Shown one piece after another: positions 24,651 to 35,889 of a stretch of 64,000 nucleotides of DNA (within the stretch, counting starts at the first letter, position 1; each line of letters starts with the position of its first letter). The notes under the pieces were generated by a model. That model saw only the letters and a program-made list of their open reading frames with translations, had not been told where the DNA came from and ran no database searches. Location: contig JAEUKX010000031.1 in the NCBI GenBank assembly GCA_016794025.1, positions 1-64,000 of the forward strand. Reading direction: 5' to 3'. The stretch is from Rhodospirillales bacterium. GTDB lineage: Bacteria > Pseudomonadota > Alphaproteobacteria > CACIAM-22H2. A program made the translations under genes and the position numbers.

Positions 24651-25669
24651 AACGCATTCCCGCAACGGTCGTCACCGGGTTCCTAGGTGCAGGCAAGACG
24701 ACGCTGCTGCGGCGCATCGCCGGGCGCGCGAAGGGCCGGCGTATTGCCTTCGTCATCAACGAATTCGGCGCGCTGGGCATGGACCGCGAACTGATGCTGG
24801 GCTGCGGGGACGAGACCTGCGCCCCCGGCGACGTGGTCGAGCTCGCGAACGGCTGCATCTGCTGCACGGTCGCCGACGATTTCCTGCCCACCCTCGAAGG
24901 CTTGCTGGCGCGCGAGCCGGCGCTCGACCACATCGTGATCGAGACATCCGGTCTCGCCCTGCCCAAGCCTCTCGTGCAGGCGTTCAACTGGCCTGCGGTG
25001 AAGGCGCGCGCGACCGTCGACGGGGTCGTGACGCTTGTCGACGGGCCCGCCTTCGCCGCCGGACGCTTCGCCGACGACGAGGTGGCCCTCGCCGCGCAGC
25101 GCGCGGCGGACCCCGCGCTCGACCACGACAACCCGCTCGAGGAAGTGTTCACGGACCAGCTCGCCTGCGCCGATCTGGTACTGCTGACTAAGGCGGATGC
25201 GCTCGATGATGCCACGCGCGCCAGGCTCGAAGGCGAGATTTCCGGCAGGATGCGCGGCGGCGCGAAGCTCGTCGCCGCGGCCCACGGCGACGTCCCGCTC
25301 GACGTGCTCCTCGGGCTCGACGCCGCAGCCGAGGACGACTTGTCGACCCGCCCGAGCCATGCCGACGCGGAAGGCGAGCACGACCACGACGACTTCGACA
25401 GCATCGTGATCGAGCCCGGCGAGATCGCGGACCCGGAGGCCTTCGAGCGGCGCCTGCGCGCGGCGATCGAGCGGCACGACGTACTGCGCGCCAAGGGTTT
25501 CCTCGACGTGCCGGGCAAGCCCATGCGGCTTGCCGTGCAGGCGGTGGGGCCGCGCATAGAGCGCTATTTCGATCGGGCGTGGACGACCGGCGAAGCGCGC
25601 GCGAGCCGCGTGGTGGTGATCGGGCGCAAGGGGCTGGATGCCGCAGCGATCCGGGCGGCACTCGCCTGA
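24647..25669 (+). CDS. cobW: CobW GTPase, metallochaperone of the G3E family
   Basis: This 340-residue G3E GTPase is thought to deliver cobalt in the late-insertion B12 pathway. It shows Walker A GFLGAGKTT, the metal-binding GCICC motif, IETSGLA, NKXD-like TKAD, and a short His/Asp stretch (GEHDHDDFDS) before the C-terminal CobW_C domain. It sits between cobU and cobN with minimal overlap on both sides. The family also includes zinc chaperones; the operon context supports the cobalt role. Confidence 0.93.
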   Translation: MKRIPATVVTGFLGAGKTTLLRRIAGRAKGRRIAFVINEFGALGMDRELMLGCGDETCAPGDVVELANGCICCTVADDFLPTLEGLLAREPALDHIVIETSGLALPKPLVQAFNWPAVKARATVDGVVTLVDGPAFAAGRFADDEVALAAQRAADPALDHDNPLEEVFTDQLACADLVLLTKADALDDATRARLEGEISGRMRGGAKLVAAAHGDVPLDVLLGLDAAAEDDLSTRPSHADAEGEHDHDDFDSIVIEPGEIADPEAFERRLRAAIERHDVLRAKGFLDVPGKPMRLAVQAVGPRIERYFDRAWTTGEARASRVVVIGRKGLDAAAIRAALA

Positions 25670-28600
25670 TGCATCTTCTGGCCGCCACGCCGGGGCTTGT
25701 CCTCGACGACGACCGGGCGATCGATCTCGCCCAGTCGGCGGCCGACATTGCCGTGCTCACGATGGCCGACAGCGAGATCGCGGGGCTTGCGCGTGCGCGG
25801 GGGCAGCGTACGGGCCTGCGGCTCGCCAACATCGCCACGCTGCGCCATCCCTATTCGGTCGATCTCCATGTCGAACGCACCCTCGCATCGGCGCGCGCGA
25901 TCGTCGTCCGGCTGCTGGGCGGGCGCAGCTACTGGCCTTACGGGGTCGATCGCCTTGTGGAGACCGCGCGGCGCACGGGGGCGGCGCTGGCGCTGCTGCC
26001 GGGCGACGAAAGGCCGGATGCCGAACTGGCGCAGCTCTCGACCGTCCCTGCCGAGGTGCTGGCGCGACTGCATGCCTGCTTCACCCACGGCGGGCCGGCG
26101 AACTTCGCGGCGGCGCTGGCGATCCTCGACGACGTGGCGAACGGAACGAGGGATGCCCCCCTGCCGGCCCCCGTCGCGCGGGCGGGTCGCCTCGAACATG
26201 CGCATGCCAGGCCCGGCGCGCCGGCCGCGGCAGTCGTCTTCTATCGCGCGCACTATCAGGCCGGCGACATCGCGCCGGTCGAGTCGCTCGTCGCCGCCCT
26301 TGCCGCGCGAGGGCTCGATCCCCACGCCTTCTACGTGTCGAGCCTGAAGGACGAGGCAGCGGCCGCCTTCCTTGCGGCCGCCTTTGCGGCCTGCCCGCCC
26401 GACATCGCGATCAACATGACCGGCTTTGCCGTGGGCGCGGGCGATCCGCTCGCGGTCCTCGACGTGCCAGTTCTGCAGGCCGTGCTGTCGGCCGAGACGC
26501 ATGCCGCATGGGCCGGCGGCACGCGCGGCCTCGCGCCCCGCGACGTGGCGATGAACGTCGCATTGCCGGAACTCGACGGGCGCATCCTGTCGCGCGCCAT
26601 CGGCTTCAAGGGGCCGCTTGGCCGCGATTCCGCGTGCGAGGTCGAGCTTGTCGGATTCCGGGCCGACGAAAGCCGGACCGGCTTCGTGGCCGATCTTGCG
26701 GCGAACTGGGTCCGATTGCGCCGCAGGAAGCCCGCCGACCGTCGCGTGGCTCTGGTGCTGGCCAACTACCCCGGCAAGGACGGTCGGCTTGCAAACGGCG
26801 TGGGGCTCGACACGCCGGCTTCCGCCGTCGCCATCCTGAAGGCGCTTGCAAGCGCGGGCTACATGGTCGACGGCGCCCCCGCCGACGGGGCAGCCCTCAT
26901 GGCACGTCTGCTCGCCGGCCCGACGAACCTGCGCAAGCGCGCGGCGGGCGGCGTGCGTTACCCCCTCGATGCGTATCTCGAATTCCTTTCCGGCAAGCCG
27001 GCGTCTGTGCACGCGGCCGTTGACGCGCGATGGGGAACGCCCGATCGCGATGCACGCCTCGACGGCGACGAGTTCGTGCTGCCAGCCCATCTCTTCGGCA
27101 ATGTCGCGGTCGCGATCCAGCCCGCCCGCGGCTACGAGATCGACCCCGCGGCCAGCTACCACGATCCTGCGCTCGTCCCGCCGCACGGCTATCTGGCCTT
27201 CCATGCATGGCTCGCCGGCTTCGATGCCGTCGTGCATGTCGGCAAGCATGGCAATCTCGAATGGCTGCCAGGCAAGGGGCTGGCACTGTCCGCGGAGTGT
27301 TTTCCCGAGGCGGCGCTTGGCGCGCTTCCCAATCTCTATCCCTTCATCGTCAACGACCCTGGCGAAGGAACGCAAGCCAAGCGGCGCGCCGCAGCCGTGA
27401 CGATCGACCATCTGACACCGCCGCTGACGCGCGCGGGTTCCTATGGCCCGCAGGCGGCACTTGAGCGTCTTATCGACGAGTACGACGAAGCGCGCCGTCT
27501 CGATCCGCGCCGCACCGTTCCGCTTGCCGCCGACATCCTCGATATCGCGCGGCGGACGGGGCTTGCCGAGGAATGCGGCATTGGCGACGCCGAACCGACT
27601 GAGGCCGCACTGACCAAGCTTGATGGCCTGCTGTGCGAACTGAAGGAGCACCAGATCCGCGACGGGTTGCACGTCTTCGGGACATCGCCCGATGCCGTGC
27701 AGCGCCGCGACACGCTAGCGGCGATCGCGCGCGTGCCGCGCCCCGGCGGGCGGCCGCAGGACGAATCTCTGACGCGTGCGCTCGCGCGCGACCTGGGTCT
27801 CGATTTCGATCCGATCGACTGCGACATGTCCCGCCATGGCGATGCGATCGACCGGCTGGAGACGCAGGCCGCCCGCATCGTCTCGGGCGAAGCGGCACCG
27901 GGTGCGGCAAGCGCGGCGGTGGCAGCGTGGATCGCGCAGACGCTTGCCCCCGCATTCGATGCAAGCGGTGCCGGCGAGATGGCCGGCCTTCTCGCCGGCC
28001 TCGACGGGCGGCGCGTGGCGCCCGGCCCGTCCGGCGCCCCCTCGCGTGGCCGGCCAGACGTGCTGCCGACAGGCCGGAATTTCTATTCTGTCGACCTGCG
28101 GGCCGTGCCGACGCCCTCGGCATGGACGCTCGGCTGGAAGTCGGCGGGCCTGCTGCTTGAACGCCACCTGCAGGAGCACGGCGACTGGCCGCGCGCGGTG
28201 GCGCTTTCGGCGTGGGGCACCGCCAACATGCGCACGGGCGGCGACGATATCGCACAAGGCCTCGCCCTGATGGGTGTGCGGCCGACCTGGGAGCCGACCT
28301 CGCTGCGGGTAACGGGCTTCGAGGTGCTGCCGCTCGACCTCCTCGACCGGCCGCGCGTGGACGTGACCTTGCGGGTTTCCGGCTTCTTCCGGGATGCGTT
28401 CGCAAGCCTGATCGACCTGTTCGATGCGGCTGTTCGGAAGGTCGCCGGCCTCGACGAGCCCGCGCACCTCAATCCGCTGGCCGCGCGCGTGCGCGCCGAC
28501 GGCGGCGGCCGCGATGCGGCGACGCGCGTCTTCGGATCGAAGCCCGGCGCATACGGGGCCGGGCTCCAGGCGCTGATCGACGCGGGCGGTTGGGGGGATG

Positions 28601-29220
28601 CCGGCGACCTCGCACGGGCCTATGTCGCTTGGGGCGGCTTTGCCTATCGCGCGGGCGCCGAGGGCGAGGCCGCACATGCGCTGTTCAGCAAGCGGCTCGC
28701 GCGCGTCGAGGCAGTGCTCCACAATCAGGACAACCGCGAGCACGATGTTCTCGATAGTGACGATTATTACCAATTCGAAGGCGGCATCGCCGCCGCGGTG
28801 ACCGCCCTCTCGGGTAAGTCGCCCGCGATCTACCACAACGACCATTCGCGCCCCGAAGCCCCGCGCGTGCGCACGCTGAAGGAAGAAATTGCACGCGTCG
28901 TGCGGGCGCGCGCGGCGAACCCGAAATGGATCGAAGGCTGCCGGCGTCACGGCTACAAGGGCGCCTTCGAGATGGCCGCCACCGTGGACTATCTCTTCGC
29001 TTTCGCGGCGACGACCTCGTGCGTCGACAGCCGGCAGTTCGATGCGCTCTTCGATGCCTATCTGCGCGACGAGACAGTGCGTGCATTCATGGCCGAGGCG
29101 AACGCACCGGCCCTGCGCGAGATGGCCGCACGCTTCGCCGAGGCGCGCGCGCGCGGCCTCTGGCGGCCCGGTGCCAACGATGCACCTGCCCTTCTTGACC
29201 GGATCCTGGAGAAGACATGA
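25669..29220 (+). CDS. cobN: Cobaltochelatase large subunit CobN
   Basis: CobN is the large substrate-binding subunit of the ATP-dependent chelatase that inserts cobalt into hydrogenobyrinate a,c-diamide. It needs the AAA+ partners CobS and CobT (chelatase subunits), which are not in this window. The 1183-residue protein shows the class signature [19 protein letters not shown] near residue 523, plus YFDLRA-like and GGDD segments and a C-terminal YHNDHSRPE stretch. The start ATG shares one base with the cobW stop. Related ChlH/BchH magnesium chelatase subunits are unlikely because of operon context and length. Confidence 0.94.
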   Translation: MHLLAATPGLVLDDDRAIDLAQSAADIAVLTMADSEIAGLARARGQRTGLRLANIATLRHPYSVDLHVERTLASARAIVVRLLGGRSYWPYGVDRLVETARRTGAALALLPGDERPDAELAQLSTVPAEVLARLHACFTHGGPANFAAALAILDDVANGTRDAPLPAPVARAGRLEHAHARPGAPAAAVVFYRAHYQAGDIAPVESLVAALAARGLDPHAFYVSSLKDEAAAAFLAAAFAACPPDIAINMTGFAVGAGDPLAVLDVPVLQAVLSAETHAAWAGGTRGLAPRDVAMNVALPELDGRILSRAIGFKGPLGRDSACEVELVGFRADESRTGFVADLAANWVRLRRRKPADRRVALVLANYPGKDGRLANGVGLDTPASAVAILKALASAGYMVDGAPADGAALMARLLAGPTNLRKRAAGGVRYPLDAYLEFLSGKPASVHAAVDARWGTPDRDARLDGDEFVLPAHLFGNVAVAIQPARGYEIDPAASYHDPALVPPHGYLAFHAWLAGFDAVVHVGKHGNLEWLPGKGLALSAECFPEAALGALPNLYPFIVNDPGEGTQAKRRAAAVTIDHLTPPLTRAGSYGPQAALERLIDEYDEARRLDPRRTVPLAADILDIARRTGLAEECGIGDAEPTEAALTKLDGLLCELKEHQIRDGLHVFGTSPDAVQRRDTLAAIARVPRPGGRPQDESLTRALARDLGLDFDPIDCDMSRHGDAIDRLETQAARIVSGEAAPGAASAAVAAWIAQTLAPAFDASGAGEMAGLLAGLDGRRVAPGPSGAPSRGRPDVLPTGRNFYSVDLRAVPTPSAWTLGWKSAGLLLERHLQEHGDWPRAVALSAWGTANMRTGGDDIAQGLALMGVRPTWEPTSLRVTGFEVLPLDLLDRPRVDVTLRVSGFFRDAFASLIDLFDAAVRKVAGLDEPAHLNPLAARVRADGGGRDAATRVFGSKPGAYGAGLQALIDAGGWGDAGDLARAYVAWGGFAYRAGAEGEAAHALFSKRLARVEAVLHNQDNREHDVLDSDDYYQFEGGIAAAVTALSGKSPAIYHNDHSRPEAPRVRTLKEEIARVVRARAANPKWIEGCRRHGYKGAFEMAATVDYLFAFAATTSCVDSRQFDALFDAYLRDETVRAFMAEANAPALREMAARFAEARARGLWRPGANDAPALLDRILEKT

Positions 29221-29816
29221 CGAGCGAGACAGAGCACGCCGGGAAGATGCGCCGGATCAAGGAGGCACGCGACCGCATGATGGCCGACAAGGTGGGCGAA
29301 AAAGGCCTGCTTGTCGTCCATACGGGAAAGGGGAAGGGCAAGTCATCCTCCGCCTTCGGCATGGTGATGCGCTGCCTTGGCCACGGCATGAAGGTCGGCG
29401 TCGTGCAGTACGTAAAGGGCGCGTGGGACACCGGCGAGGCCCGCTTCCTCCGGAAGTTCCCGGAACTCTGCGAGATCCGCACGCTCGGCGAGGGCTTCAC
29501 GTGGGAGACGCAGGACAAGGCACGCGATATCGCGGCTGCCGAGCGTGCTTGGGCGGAATCACGGCGCATGCTTGGCGATTCCCAGTACCGGATGGTCGTG
29601 CTCGACGAACTCAACATCGCGCTGCGCTACGGCTATCTGCCGCTCGAACCCGTGCTGGAGGCCATCGCCGCGCGCCCGGTCCTGCAACATTGCGTGGTCA
29701 CCGGGCGCAATGCGCCGGAAGCGCTGGTCGAGGCGGCCGACCTCGTCACCGAGATGACGTTGGTCAAGCACCCCTTCCGTGCCGGCATCAAGGCTCAGGC
29801 AGGCGTCGAGTTCTGA
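29217..29816 (+). CDS. cobO: Cob(I)yrinic acid a,c-diamide adenosyltransferase
   Basis: This 199-residue enzyme adds the upper 5'-deoxyadenosyl ligand to the corrin cobalt. It shows the unusual P-loop [27 protein letters not shown], and the [14 protein letters not shown] block typical of CobA/BtuR/CobO. Its start overlaps cobN by 4 nt (ATGA). Confidence 0.96.
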   Translation: MTSETEHAGKMRRIKEARDRMMADKVGEKGLLVVHTGKGKGKSSSAFGMVMRCLGHGMKVGVVQYVKGAWDTGEARFLRKFPELCEIRTLGEGFTWETQDKARDIAAAERAWAESRRMLGDSQYRMVVLDELNIALRYGYLPLEPVLEAIAARPVLQHCVVTGRNAPEALVEAADLVTEMTLVKHPFRAGIKAQAGVEF

Positions 29817-29821
29817 TCCCC

Positions 29822-31282
29822 ATGGCCGCACGCGCACTCATGCTGCAAGGGACCGGGTCGGACGTGGGCAAGTCGCTCCTCGTCGCCGGACTTGCGCGCG
29901 CCTATGCGGACCGCGGCCTCCGTGTCCTGCCCTTCAAGCCGCAGAACATGTCCAACAACGCGGCTGTCACGGCCGATGGCGGCGAGATCGGCAGAGCGCA
30001 GGCGCTGCAGGCGCGCGCCGCCCGTACGGCACCTGTCGTCGACATGAATCCGGTGCTCCTGAAACCGCAGAGCGAAACCGGTTCGCAGGTCGTCGTGCAG
30101 GGCCGGGTGTTCGCGACCACCCGCGCAGCCGAGTACCACGCGCTGAAGCCGCAGCTTCTGCCACGCGTGATGGAAAGCTACGCACGCATTTCGGCAAGGG
30201 CCGATCTGGTGCTTGTCGAAGGTGCCGGTTCGCCCGCCGAGATCAACCTGCGGGCGGGCGACATTGCCAACATGGGATTCGCGGCGGCGGCCGACGTGCC
30301 GGTTCTGCTCGTGGGCGACATCGACCGCGGCGGCGTGATCGCATCGTTCGCAGGCACGATGGCGGTCCTCCCGGCGGTCGAGCGCGCGCGGATCAGGGGT
30401 GCCATCGTCAACAAGTTCCGCGGCGACATCGCGTTGTTCGATTCGGGCCGCCGCGCGATCGAGGCACAAGCGGGCATCCCGTGCCTTGGCGTCGTGCCGT
30501 GGTTTTCGAGGGCGCACCTGCTGCCTGCCGAGGACGGCGCCGGGCTGACGCGCCGCTATGCGCCGCGCGACGGCGCGATCCGCATCCGCGTTCCGCGACT
30601 GCCGGCCATCGCGAATTTCGACGATCTTGACCCGCTTGCCGCGGAACCGGATGTCGATCTTGCGCTGCTCGAGCCCGGCGAGGCACTGCCTGGCGACTGT
30701 CACGCGGTGCTGATCCCCGGTTCGAAGGCGACGGTCTCGGACCTCGCATTCCTGCGCGCACAGGGCTGGGACATCGACATCGCCGCGCACGCCCGCCGCG
30801 GCGGTGCGGTGATGGGCCTGTGCGGCGGCTACCAGATGCTGGGCAACACGATCGACGATCCGCACGGAATCGAGGGGCCCGCCAGCCGCGTGCGCGGCCT
30901 CGGGCTGCTGCCCGTCGACACGATCCTCGAACCAGCCAAGACGTTGCGCGAGGTCGAGGCGACCGATGCGCTTTCAGGCTGCCACATCCGTGGTTACGAG
31001 ATCCATCTCGGCCGGACGACAGGCTCGGCCGCACCGCTCCTGTCGCTCGACGGCAGAGCGGAGGGTTCGCGTAACGCCAGCGGACGGATCGCCGGTTGCT
31101 ACGTCCACGGACTTTTCGCATCGGACGCATTCCGTGCGCACTGGCTGGACGGGCTGCGCGCGGACAGAGATCCCTCGATCGGCTTCGAAGCGCAGGTGGA
31201 AGCGACGCTCGACGCGCTGGCCGCGCATGTCGGTGCCGCGCTCGACCTCGACCGTCTCCTGGAAATCGCGCGATGCGGCTAG
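29822..31282 (+). CDS. cobQ: Cobyric acid synthase
   Basis: CobQ amidates the b, d, e and g side chains of adenosylcobyrinic acid a,c-diamide with glutamine and ATP. The 486-residue protein has an N-terminal dethiobiotin synthetase-like ATPase domain ([36 protein letters not shown]). Its C-terminal glutamine amidotransferase domain has the nucleophile Cys in [11 protein letters not shown] and a late histidine in GCYVHGLF. It follows cobO by 5 nt and converges with cbiB through a shared CTAG. Confidence 0.96.
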   Translation: MAARALMLQGTGSDVGKSLLVAGLARAYADRGLRVLPFKPQNMSNNAAVTADGGEIGRAQALQARAARTAPVVDMNPVLLKPQSETGSQVVVQGRVFATTRAAEYHALKPQLLPRVMESYARISARADLVLVEGAGSPAEINLRAGDIANMGFAAAADVPVLLVGDIDRGGVIASFAGTMAVLPAVERARIRGAIVNKFRGDIALFDSGRRAIEAQAGIPCLGVVPWFSRAHLLPAEDGAGLTRRYAPRDGAIRIRVPRLPAIANFDDLDPLAAEPDVDLALLEPGEALPGDCHAVLIPGSKATVSDLAFLRAQGWDIDIAAHARRGGAVMGLCGGYQMLGNTIDDPHGIEGPASRVRGLGLLPVDTILEPAKTLREVEATDALSGCHIRGYEIHLGRTTGSAAPLLSLDGRAEGSRNASGRIAGCYVHGLFASDAFRAHWLDGLRADRDPSIGFEAQVEATLDALAAHVGAALDLDRLLEIARCG

Positions 31283-32277
31283 GCGAGAAGCGACATCCGC
31301 GCGAGAGCAGCGGCCGCGACCAGTCCCGCCTGCACGAGGCAGGCGGCCACAAACAACCACAGCGCGCGCCGCATGTCGGCGACCGTCGCACGCGCCCGGC
31401 CGTTGCCGATCCACGGATCGTCGACCACCGTATTTCCATACCGGCGCGGACCCGCGATGGCGAGATCGAGCGCGCCGGCGAATGCCCCTTCCGGCCAGCC
31501 GGCATTGACGGATCGGTGCTTGCGCGCGTCGGCAATGGCCGTTCGCGCGGCACCGAACGGACGTGCACCCGGCGCGAAGAGGGCCGCGATCGTGACTACC
31601 AGCGCCGACAGACGCGCGGGCAGGAAATTCATCGCCGTATCGAGACGCGCCGCGTAGCGACCGAAATCGAGATAGCGCTCGTTCCTGTGGCCGATCATCG
31701 AATCGAGCGTGCTTGCGGCCTTGAAGACGGCGAGCCCCGGCAGGCCGAACAGCGCAAACCAGAACACCGGCGCCACCACTGCATCCGAAAAATTCTCGGC
31801 GAGAGATTCGATGGCAGCCCGCGCAACGCCGTGCAGATCGAGGCTTTCCGGATCACGGCCCACGATCCGCGCGACGGCGATTCGGCCGCCTGCCACGCCA
31901 TCACGGTCAAGCGCGCGCGCGACATCCGCGACATGGTCGTAGAGCGAACGCTGGGCGATCAGGACCGACGCCGCGAATGCCTCGAGCATCCAGCCCCACG
32001 GGCGACTGCGGGCGAAGGCCGTCACGGCAAGCCCGGCGGCGCCCGCCACGACGGCCACGATTGCGACGGTCAGCCCGCCACGTATGCGCCGCGCACGCGG
32101 CGAACGTTGCGGCCGGTTGAGCTTTTCCTCGAGCCACGCGACAAGCCGGCCGATCCACTGCACGGGATGGCCGATCCGGCCGGACAGCCAGCGCATCTCG
32201 CCAAGCACGGCGTCGAGCGCCAGAGCGGCAAGCAGGACCAGAAGCGGTTCGTAGGATGGCGGGGCCAAAATCGACAT
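31279..32277 (-). CDS. cbiB: Adenosylcobinamide-phosphate synthase
   Basis: This inner-membrane enzyme (CbiB, CobD in Pseudomonas) attaches (R)-1-amino-2-propanol phosphate to cobyric acid. The 332-residue protein shows the family markers [32 protein letters not shown] and [39 protein letters not shown], and [10 protein letters not shown], with about five membrane helices. Start ATG 32277 leaves 53 nt to the divergent cbiX. The aminopropanol-producing CobC/CobD decarboxylase is not in this window. Confidence 0.95.
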   Translation of the reverse strand: MSILAPPSYEPLLVLLAALALDAVLGEMRWLSGRIGHPVQWIGRLVAWLEEKLNRPQRSPRARRIRGGLTVAIVAVVAGAAGLAVTAFARSRPWGWMLEAFAASVLIAQRSLYDHVADVARALDRDGVAGGRIAVARIVGRDPESLDLHGVARAAIESLAENFSDAVVAPVFWFALFGLPGLAVFKAASTLDSMIGHRNERYLDFGRYAARLDTAMNFLPARLSALVVTIAALFAPGARPFGAARTAIADARKHRSVNAGWPEGAFAGALDLAIAGPRRYGNTVVDDPWIGNGRARATVADMRRALWLFVAACLVQAGLVAAAALARMSLLA

Positions 32278-32330
32278 GCCCGCGAGAGTGACGCGCGGCC
32301 TATATTCGGTCAACGGATGAGGAGGGGAAG

Positions 32331-33341
32331 ATGCAGCAGCCCGCGGTGATGGTGTGCGGACATGGAAGCCGCGACACCGATGCAATCCGCGAGTTTGACA
32401 CGATGGTGACCGGCCTGCGTGCCCGCCTCCCGGGGCGCGTCGTGGGGTCGGGCTTCCTCGAGTTCGCGCGACCGATCATCCGTGAGGGCCTCGATTCCCT
32501 CAAGGCGCAGGGTGCCAAGACCATCCACGCGCTGCCGGCGATGCTTTTTGCCGCCGGACACGTCAAGAACGACCTGCCATGGGAACTGAACAGCTGGGCG
32601 GCCGAAAATCCGGACGTGAAGCTCGTCTTCGCGCGCGACCTGTCGATCGACCTGAAGCTCCTGGAAGCCGCGAAGGCCCGCATCGAGGAGGCCGAGGCCA
32701 GGGCAAAACGTCCTGCCACGCGCGAGGAGACCTTGCTGGTCGTTGTCGGCCGGGGCACGAACGACCCCGATGCCAATTCGAACGTCGCCAAGGTCGCGCG
32801 CATGCTGTGGGAGGGCATGGGTTTCGGCTGGGCAACGGTCGCCTATTCCGGCGTGGCCCACCCGCGCACGAATGCGTGTCTGGCACGTGCCGTGCGCATG
32901 GGTTTCAGGCGGATCGTCGTATTCCCCTACTTCCTGTTCAACGGCATCCTTGTGAAGCGGATCTACGAACAGACCGACGAGGTTGCGGCTTTCAGTCCCG
33001 ACGTCGAGTTCCTCAAGGCGGACTATCTGAACGACCATCCCAACGTGCTCGCCACGTTCCTCGAGAGGCTCGAGGAGATCGGCCGGGGCGAGACAGCCAT
33101 GAACTGCATGGTCTGCAAGTACCGTACGCAGATTGTCGGCTACGAAGCGGACGTTGGCGCCGTGCAGGCAGGGCACCACCATCATGTGCGCGGCATCGGG
33201 ACAGACGCCGATCACGACCGCGGCCACCATCATCACCACAGCCACGACCATAGCCACGACGCGCATCACCATCACGGTCATGACCATGGCCACGATCATT
33301 CCCATGGCCACAGCCACACGCAGATGCACAAGCGAAGCTGA
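32331..33341 (+). CDS. cbiX: Sirohydrochlorin cobaltochelatase CbiX, long form with Cys pair and His tail
   Basis: CbiX inserts cobalt early, into sirohydrochlorin. The 336-residue protein has two chelatase-like domains. The first carries the metal histidines in VCGHGSRD and MLFAAGHVKND. The second (from about residue 138) reads VGRGTND and lacks both, so it looks structural. Then come MNCMVCKYR (33099-33125), an MxCxxC pair linked to a 4Fe-4S cluster in CbiX-long proteins, and a C-terminal tail of about 50 residues rich in HHHHH, HDHSHD and HDHGHD, probably for metal storage. It opens the cbiX-cobH-cobL-cobI-cobJ-cobM run, 3 nt before cobH. Confidence 0.93.
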   Translation: MQQPAVMVCGHGSRDTDAIREFDTMVTGLRARLPGRVVGSGFLEFARPIIREGLDSLKAQGAKTIHALPAMLFAAGHVKNDLPWELNSWAAENPDVKLVFARDLSIDLKLLEAAKARIEEAEARAKRPATREETLLVVVGRGTNDPDANSNVAKVARMLWEGMGFGWATVAYSGVAHPRTNACLARAVRMGFRRIVVFPYFLFNGILVKRIYEQTDEVAAFSPDVEFLKADYLNDHPNVLATFLERLEEIGRGETAMNCMVCKYRTQIVGYEADVGAVQAGHHHHVRGIGTDADHDRGHHHHHSHDHSHDAHHHHGHDHGHDHSHGHSHTQMHKRS

Positions 33342-33344
33342 AAG

Positions 33345-33986
33345 ATGCTCGAGTACCTGCGCGATCCCGTGGAAATATACCGGCGTTCGTTCGCGACGAT
33401 CCGGGCCGAAGCACGACTCGACCGCTTCGCACCCGACGTCGCCGCGCTGGCGCTTCGGGTTGCACATGCCTGCGGCATGGCCGACGCAGCCGATGCGCTT
33501 GTCGCGACCGCCGACGTCGTGATGCGCGCGAAAGCGGCACTTGCCGCGGGAGCACCGGTCCTTTGCGATGCAATGATGGTCGTCCACGGCATCCAGCGCC
33601 GTCGCCTGCCCGCGGCAAACGAGGCTGTCTGCCTGATCGACTCGCCCGACGCGGCGCGCCGAGCGGCCGAAATCGGATCGACGCGATCCGCGGCCTGCGT
33701 CGATCTGTGGGGCACGCGTCTCGAAGGCGCAATTGTCGCCATCGGCAATGCGCCGACGGCCCTGTTCCGCCTGCTCGAGAAGGTCGATGCCGGCGGCCCG
33801 CGACCGGCCGCCGTTCTCGCCTTCCCCGTCGGTTTCGTGGGTGCAGCTGAATCCAAACAGGCACTGATCGACAATCCGCGCGGCCTTGCCTTCGCGACAT
33901 TGCCCGGCCGGCGCGGCGGGAGTGCCATGGCCGCAGCGGCGATAAACGCCCTTTCCGGCAACCCGGAAGACGAGACTGCCGCATGA
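33345..33986 (+). CDS. cobH: Precorrin-8X methylmutase
   Basis: This 213-residue enzyme (CbiC homologue) moves the methyl group from C-11 to C-12 of the corrin ring, giving (cobalt-)hydrogenobyrinate. It shows the family pattern [32 protein letters not shown] with the catalytic histidine, [13 protein letters not shown] and [15 protein letters not shown]. It overlaps cobL by 4 nt. Confidence 0.95.
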   Translation: MLEYLRDPVEIYRRSFATIRAEARLDRFAPDVAALALRVAHACGMADAADALVATADVVMRAKAALAAGAPVLCDAMMVVHGIQRRRLPAANEAVCLIDSPDAARRAAEIGSTRSAACVDLWGTRLEGAIVAIGNAPTALFRLLEKVDAGGPRPAAVLAFPVGFVGAAESKQALIDNPRGLAFATLPGRRGGSAMAAAAINALSGNPEDETAA

Positions 33987-35188
33987 ACGCGTGGCTTTCC
34001 GTCGTCGGCATCGGCGAGGACGGGCTTGCCGGCCTGTCCCCGGCCGCGCGGACGGCCGTCGCCGATGCCCAGACCCTCGTGGGAGGCAGGCGACACCTGT
34101 CCTACGTGCCGGACGGGCCCGCGGAAAGGCTCGTCTGGGCAAGCCCGCTGGCCGGGACACTCGACGAGATCGCGGCCCGACGGGGGTCGCGGGTCGTCGT
34201 TCTCGCATCGGGCGACCCGATGTGGTTTGGCGCCGGTGCCACGCTCGCGAGGCGGTTCGGGCCCGACGAGATGCGCGTGATGCCGCACGTGTCTGCGTTT
34301 GCGCTTGCCGCGGCACGGATGGCCTGGCCGATCGCGGATTGCACCGCGCTCTCCGTCCACGGCCGTCCGATGGCCGCACTGGCGCTGCACCTTGCCGACC
34401 GTGCGCGACTGCTGCTGCTCACCCACGACGGGTTGACGCCTGCTGCCGTCGCCGGATTCCTTGCCGCGCGCGGCTTCGGCGCCTCGCTTCTCGTCGCCAT
34501 CGAGAGGGCCGGCGGCCCGGCGGAAAAGCGCCTGGAAGCGACGGCAGCCGGCTGGCCGCATGCACGCGTCGACGAGCTCAACGTCCTCGCGGTCGAATGC
34601 ATTGCGGGCCCGGACGCGCGGCCGCTGCCGCGGATCGCGGGCCTGCCGGACGATTGCTTCGAGCATGACGGTCAGATCACGAAGCGCATCGTGCGCGCGG
34701 CCACGCTTGCGGCTCTGGCCCCCCTGCCCGGCCAGCTGCTCTGGGACGTGGGTGCCGGCAACGGAACGGTCGCGGTCGAATGGCTGCGAAGTGCCACCGG
34801 GCTGCGCGCGATCGCCGTCGAGCGCGACGCCGGACGGCGCGGCCGTATCGCACGCAATGCCGAGACACTGGGCGTGCCCGATATCGAGATCGCGGCCGGA
34901 GAGGCGCCCTCGGCGCTGGCCGGTCTCGATGCGCCCGATGCGGTATTCGTCGGTGGAGCCGTGTCGAAGCCGGGTGTCCTTGACGCATGCTGGGCAGCGC
35001 TCAAGGCCGGCGGCGTACTCGTATCGAATGCCGTGACCTTGGAAGGCGAAGCCGCATTGGCCGCATTCCACGCCGCGCATGGCGGCGCGCTGTCGCGCAT
35101 CGCCGTCTCGCACGCCGAGAGCATCGGGGCCGGGCGCGGATGGCGGGCGGCGATGCCCGTCGTCCAGCTTGCCGCGCGCAAACCATGA
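33983..35188 (+). CDS. cobL: Precorrin-6B C5,15-methyltransferase/decarboxylase (CbiE-CbiT fusion)
   Basis: CobL methylates C-5 and C-15 and decarboxylates the acetate at C-12. The 401-residue protein has an N-terminal CbiE-type tetrapyrrole methyltransferase ([41 protein letters not shown]; residues 1 to about 205). A C-terminal class I methyltransferase CbiT begins near 225, with the SAM motif [13 protein letters not shown] at 255. It overlaps cobH and cobI by ATGA at each end. Confidence 0.95.
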   Translation: MNAWLSVVGIGEDGLAGLSPAARTAVADAQTLVGGRRHLSYVPDGPAERLVWASPLAGTLDEIAARRGSRVVVLASGDPMWFGAGATLARRFGPDEMRVMPHVSAFALAAARMAWPIADCTALSVHGRPMAALALHLADRARLLLLTHDGLTPAAVAGFLAARGFGASLLVAIERAGGPAEKRLEATAAGWPHARVDELNVLAVECIAGPDARPLPRIAGLPDDCFEHDGQITKRIVRAATLAALAPLPGQLLWDVGAGNGTVAVEWLRSATGLRAIAVERDAGRRGRIARNAETLGVPDIEIAAGEAPSALAGLDAPDAVFVGGAVSKPGVLDACWAALKAGGVLVSNAVTLEGEAALAAFHAAHGGALSRIAVSHAESIGAGRGWRAAMPVVQLAARKP

Positions 35189-35889
35189 CCGGCACGCTCT
35201 ATGGCATCGGCGTGGGCCCCGGCGACCCCGAATTGCTGACATTGAAGGCCGTGCGCCTGATCGCCGCCTGCCCCGTGATCGCCTATCCCGCCCCGGAGAG
35301 CGGCGCATCGCTCGCGCGCACGATCGCCGCACCGCACGTGCCGGCCGGCCGCATCGAATGCCCAGTGCGCCTGCCCATCGAGATCGAGCGCCATCCCGCA
35401 CAGGCGGCCTACGATGCCGGTGCGGCCCTTCTGGAGGGGCATCTCGCCGCCGGGCGAGATGTGGCCCTGCTGTGTCTGGGCGATCCGCTCTTCTACGGTT
35501 CGTACATGTACCTGCACGCCAGACTCGCCGGGCGCTTCGAATGCCGCATCGTGCCGGGCATCACATCCTTTGCCGCATCGGCTGCGCTGACCGGGCACGC
35601 GCTTGCCGCGCGCTCGGACAGCGTTGCCGTCGTGCCCGTGACGCTGTCCGACGACGAAATCGGCAGGCGCATGGCGGCACACGACTCCCTCGTGTTCCTG
35701 AAGCCCGGCCGCCACTTCGCACGCCTCAAGGCACTGCTGACGCAGCACGGTCTGGCCTGCAGTGCCGTCTATGTCGAACGCGCCGGCATGCCGGGCGAGC
35801 GTTGCCTGACGCTTGCGGAAGCCGGGCAGGACGAGGCGCCGTACTTCTCGCTGGTTCTCGTCCACCGGCGCGGAAAGGCCTGGCAATGA
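35185..35889 (+). CDS. cobI: Precorrin-2 C20-methyltransferase
   Basis: The 234-residue SAM-dependent methyltransferase (CbiL/CobI) methylates C-20 of precorrin-2 or cobalt-precorrin-2. It shows GIGVGPGDPELLTLKAVR, LCLGDPLFYGSYMYL, VPGITSFAASAAL and FLKPGRHFARLK, all normal for the tetrapyrrole methylase family. It is translationally coupled to cobL and to the cbiG/cobJ gene by 4-nt overlaps. Confidence 0.95.
   Translation: MTGTLYGIGVGPGDPELLTLKAVRLIAACPVIAYPAPESGASLARTIAAPHVPAGRIECPVRLPIEIERHPAQAAYDAGAALLEGHLAAGRDVALLCLGDPLFYGSYMYLHARLAGRFECRIVPGITSFAASAALTGHALAARSDSVAVVPVTLSDDEIGRRMAAHDSLVFLKPGRHFARLKALLTQHGLACSAVYVERAGMPGERCLTLAEAGQDEAPYFSLVLVHRRGKAWQ

Noticed and set aside
25564-27672. 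702-residue minus-strand frame opposite cobN
   Set aside because: Low-complexity antisense of a well-identified gene.
33180-33330. Repeated CATCACCA/GACCATGGCCA stretch as a possible regulatory repeat
   Set aside because: It is the in-frame histidine-rich tail of CbiX.
32310-34379. 689-residue minus-strand frame opposite cbiX/cobH
   Set aside because: Antisense of the His-rich and methylmutase coding; no motif.
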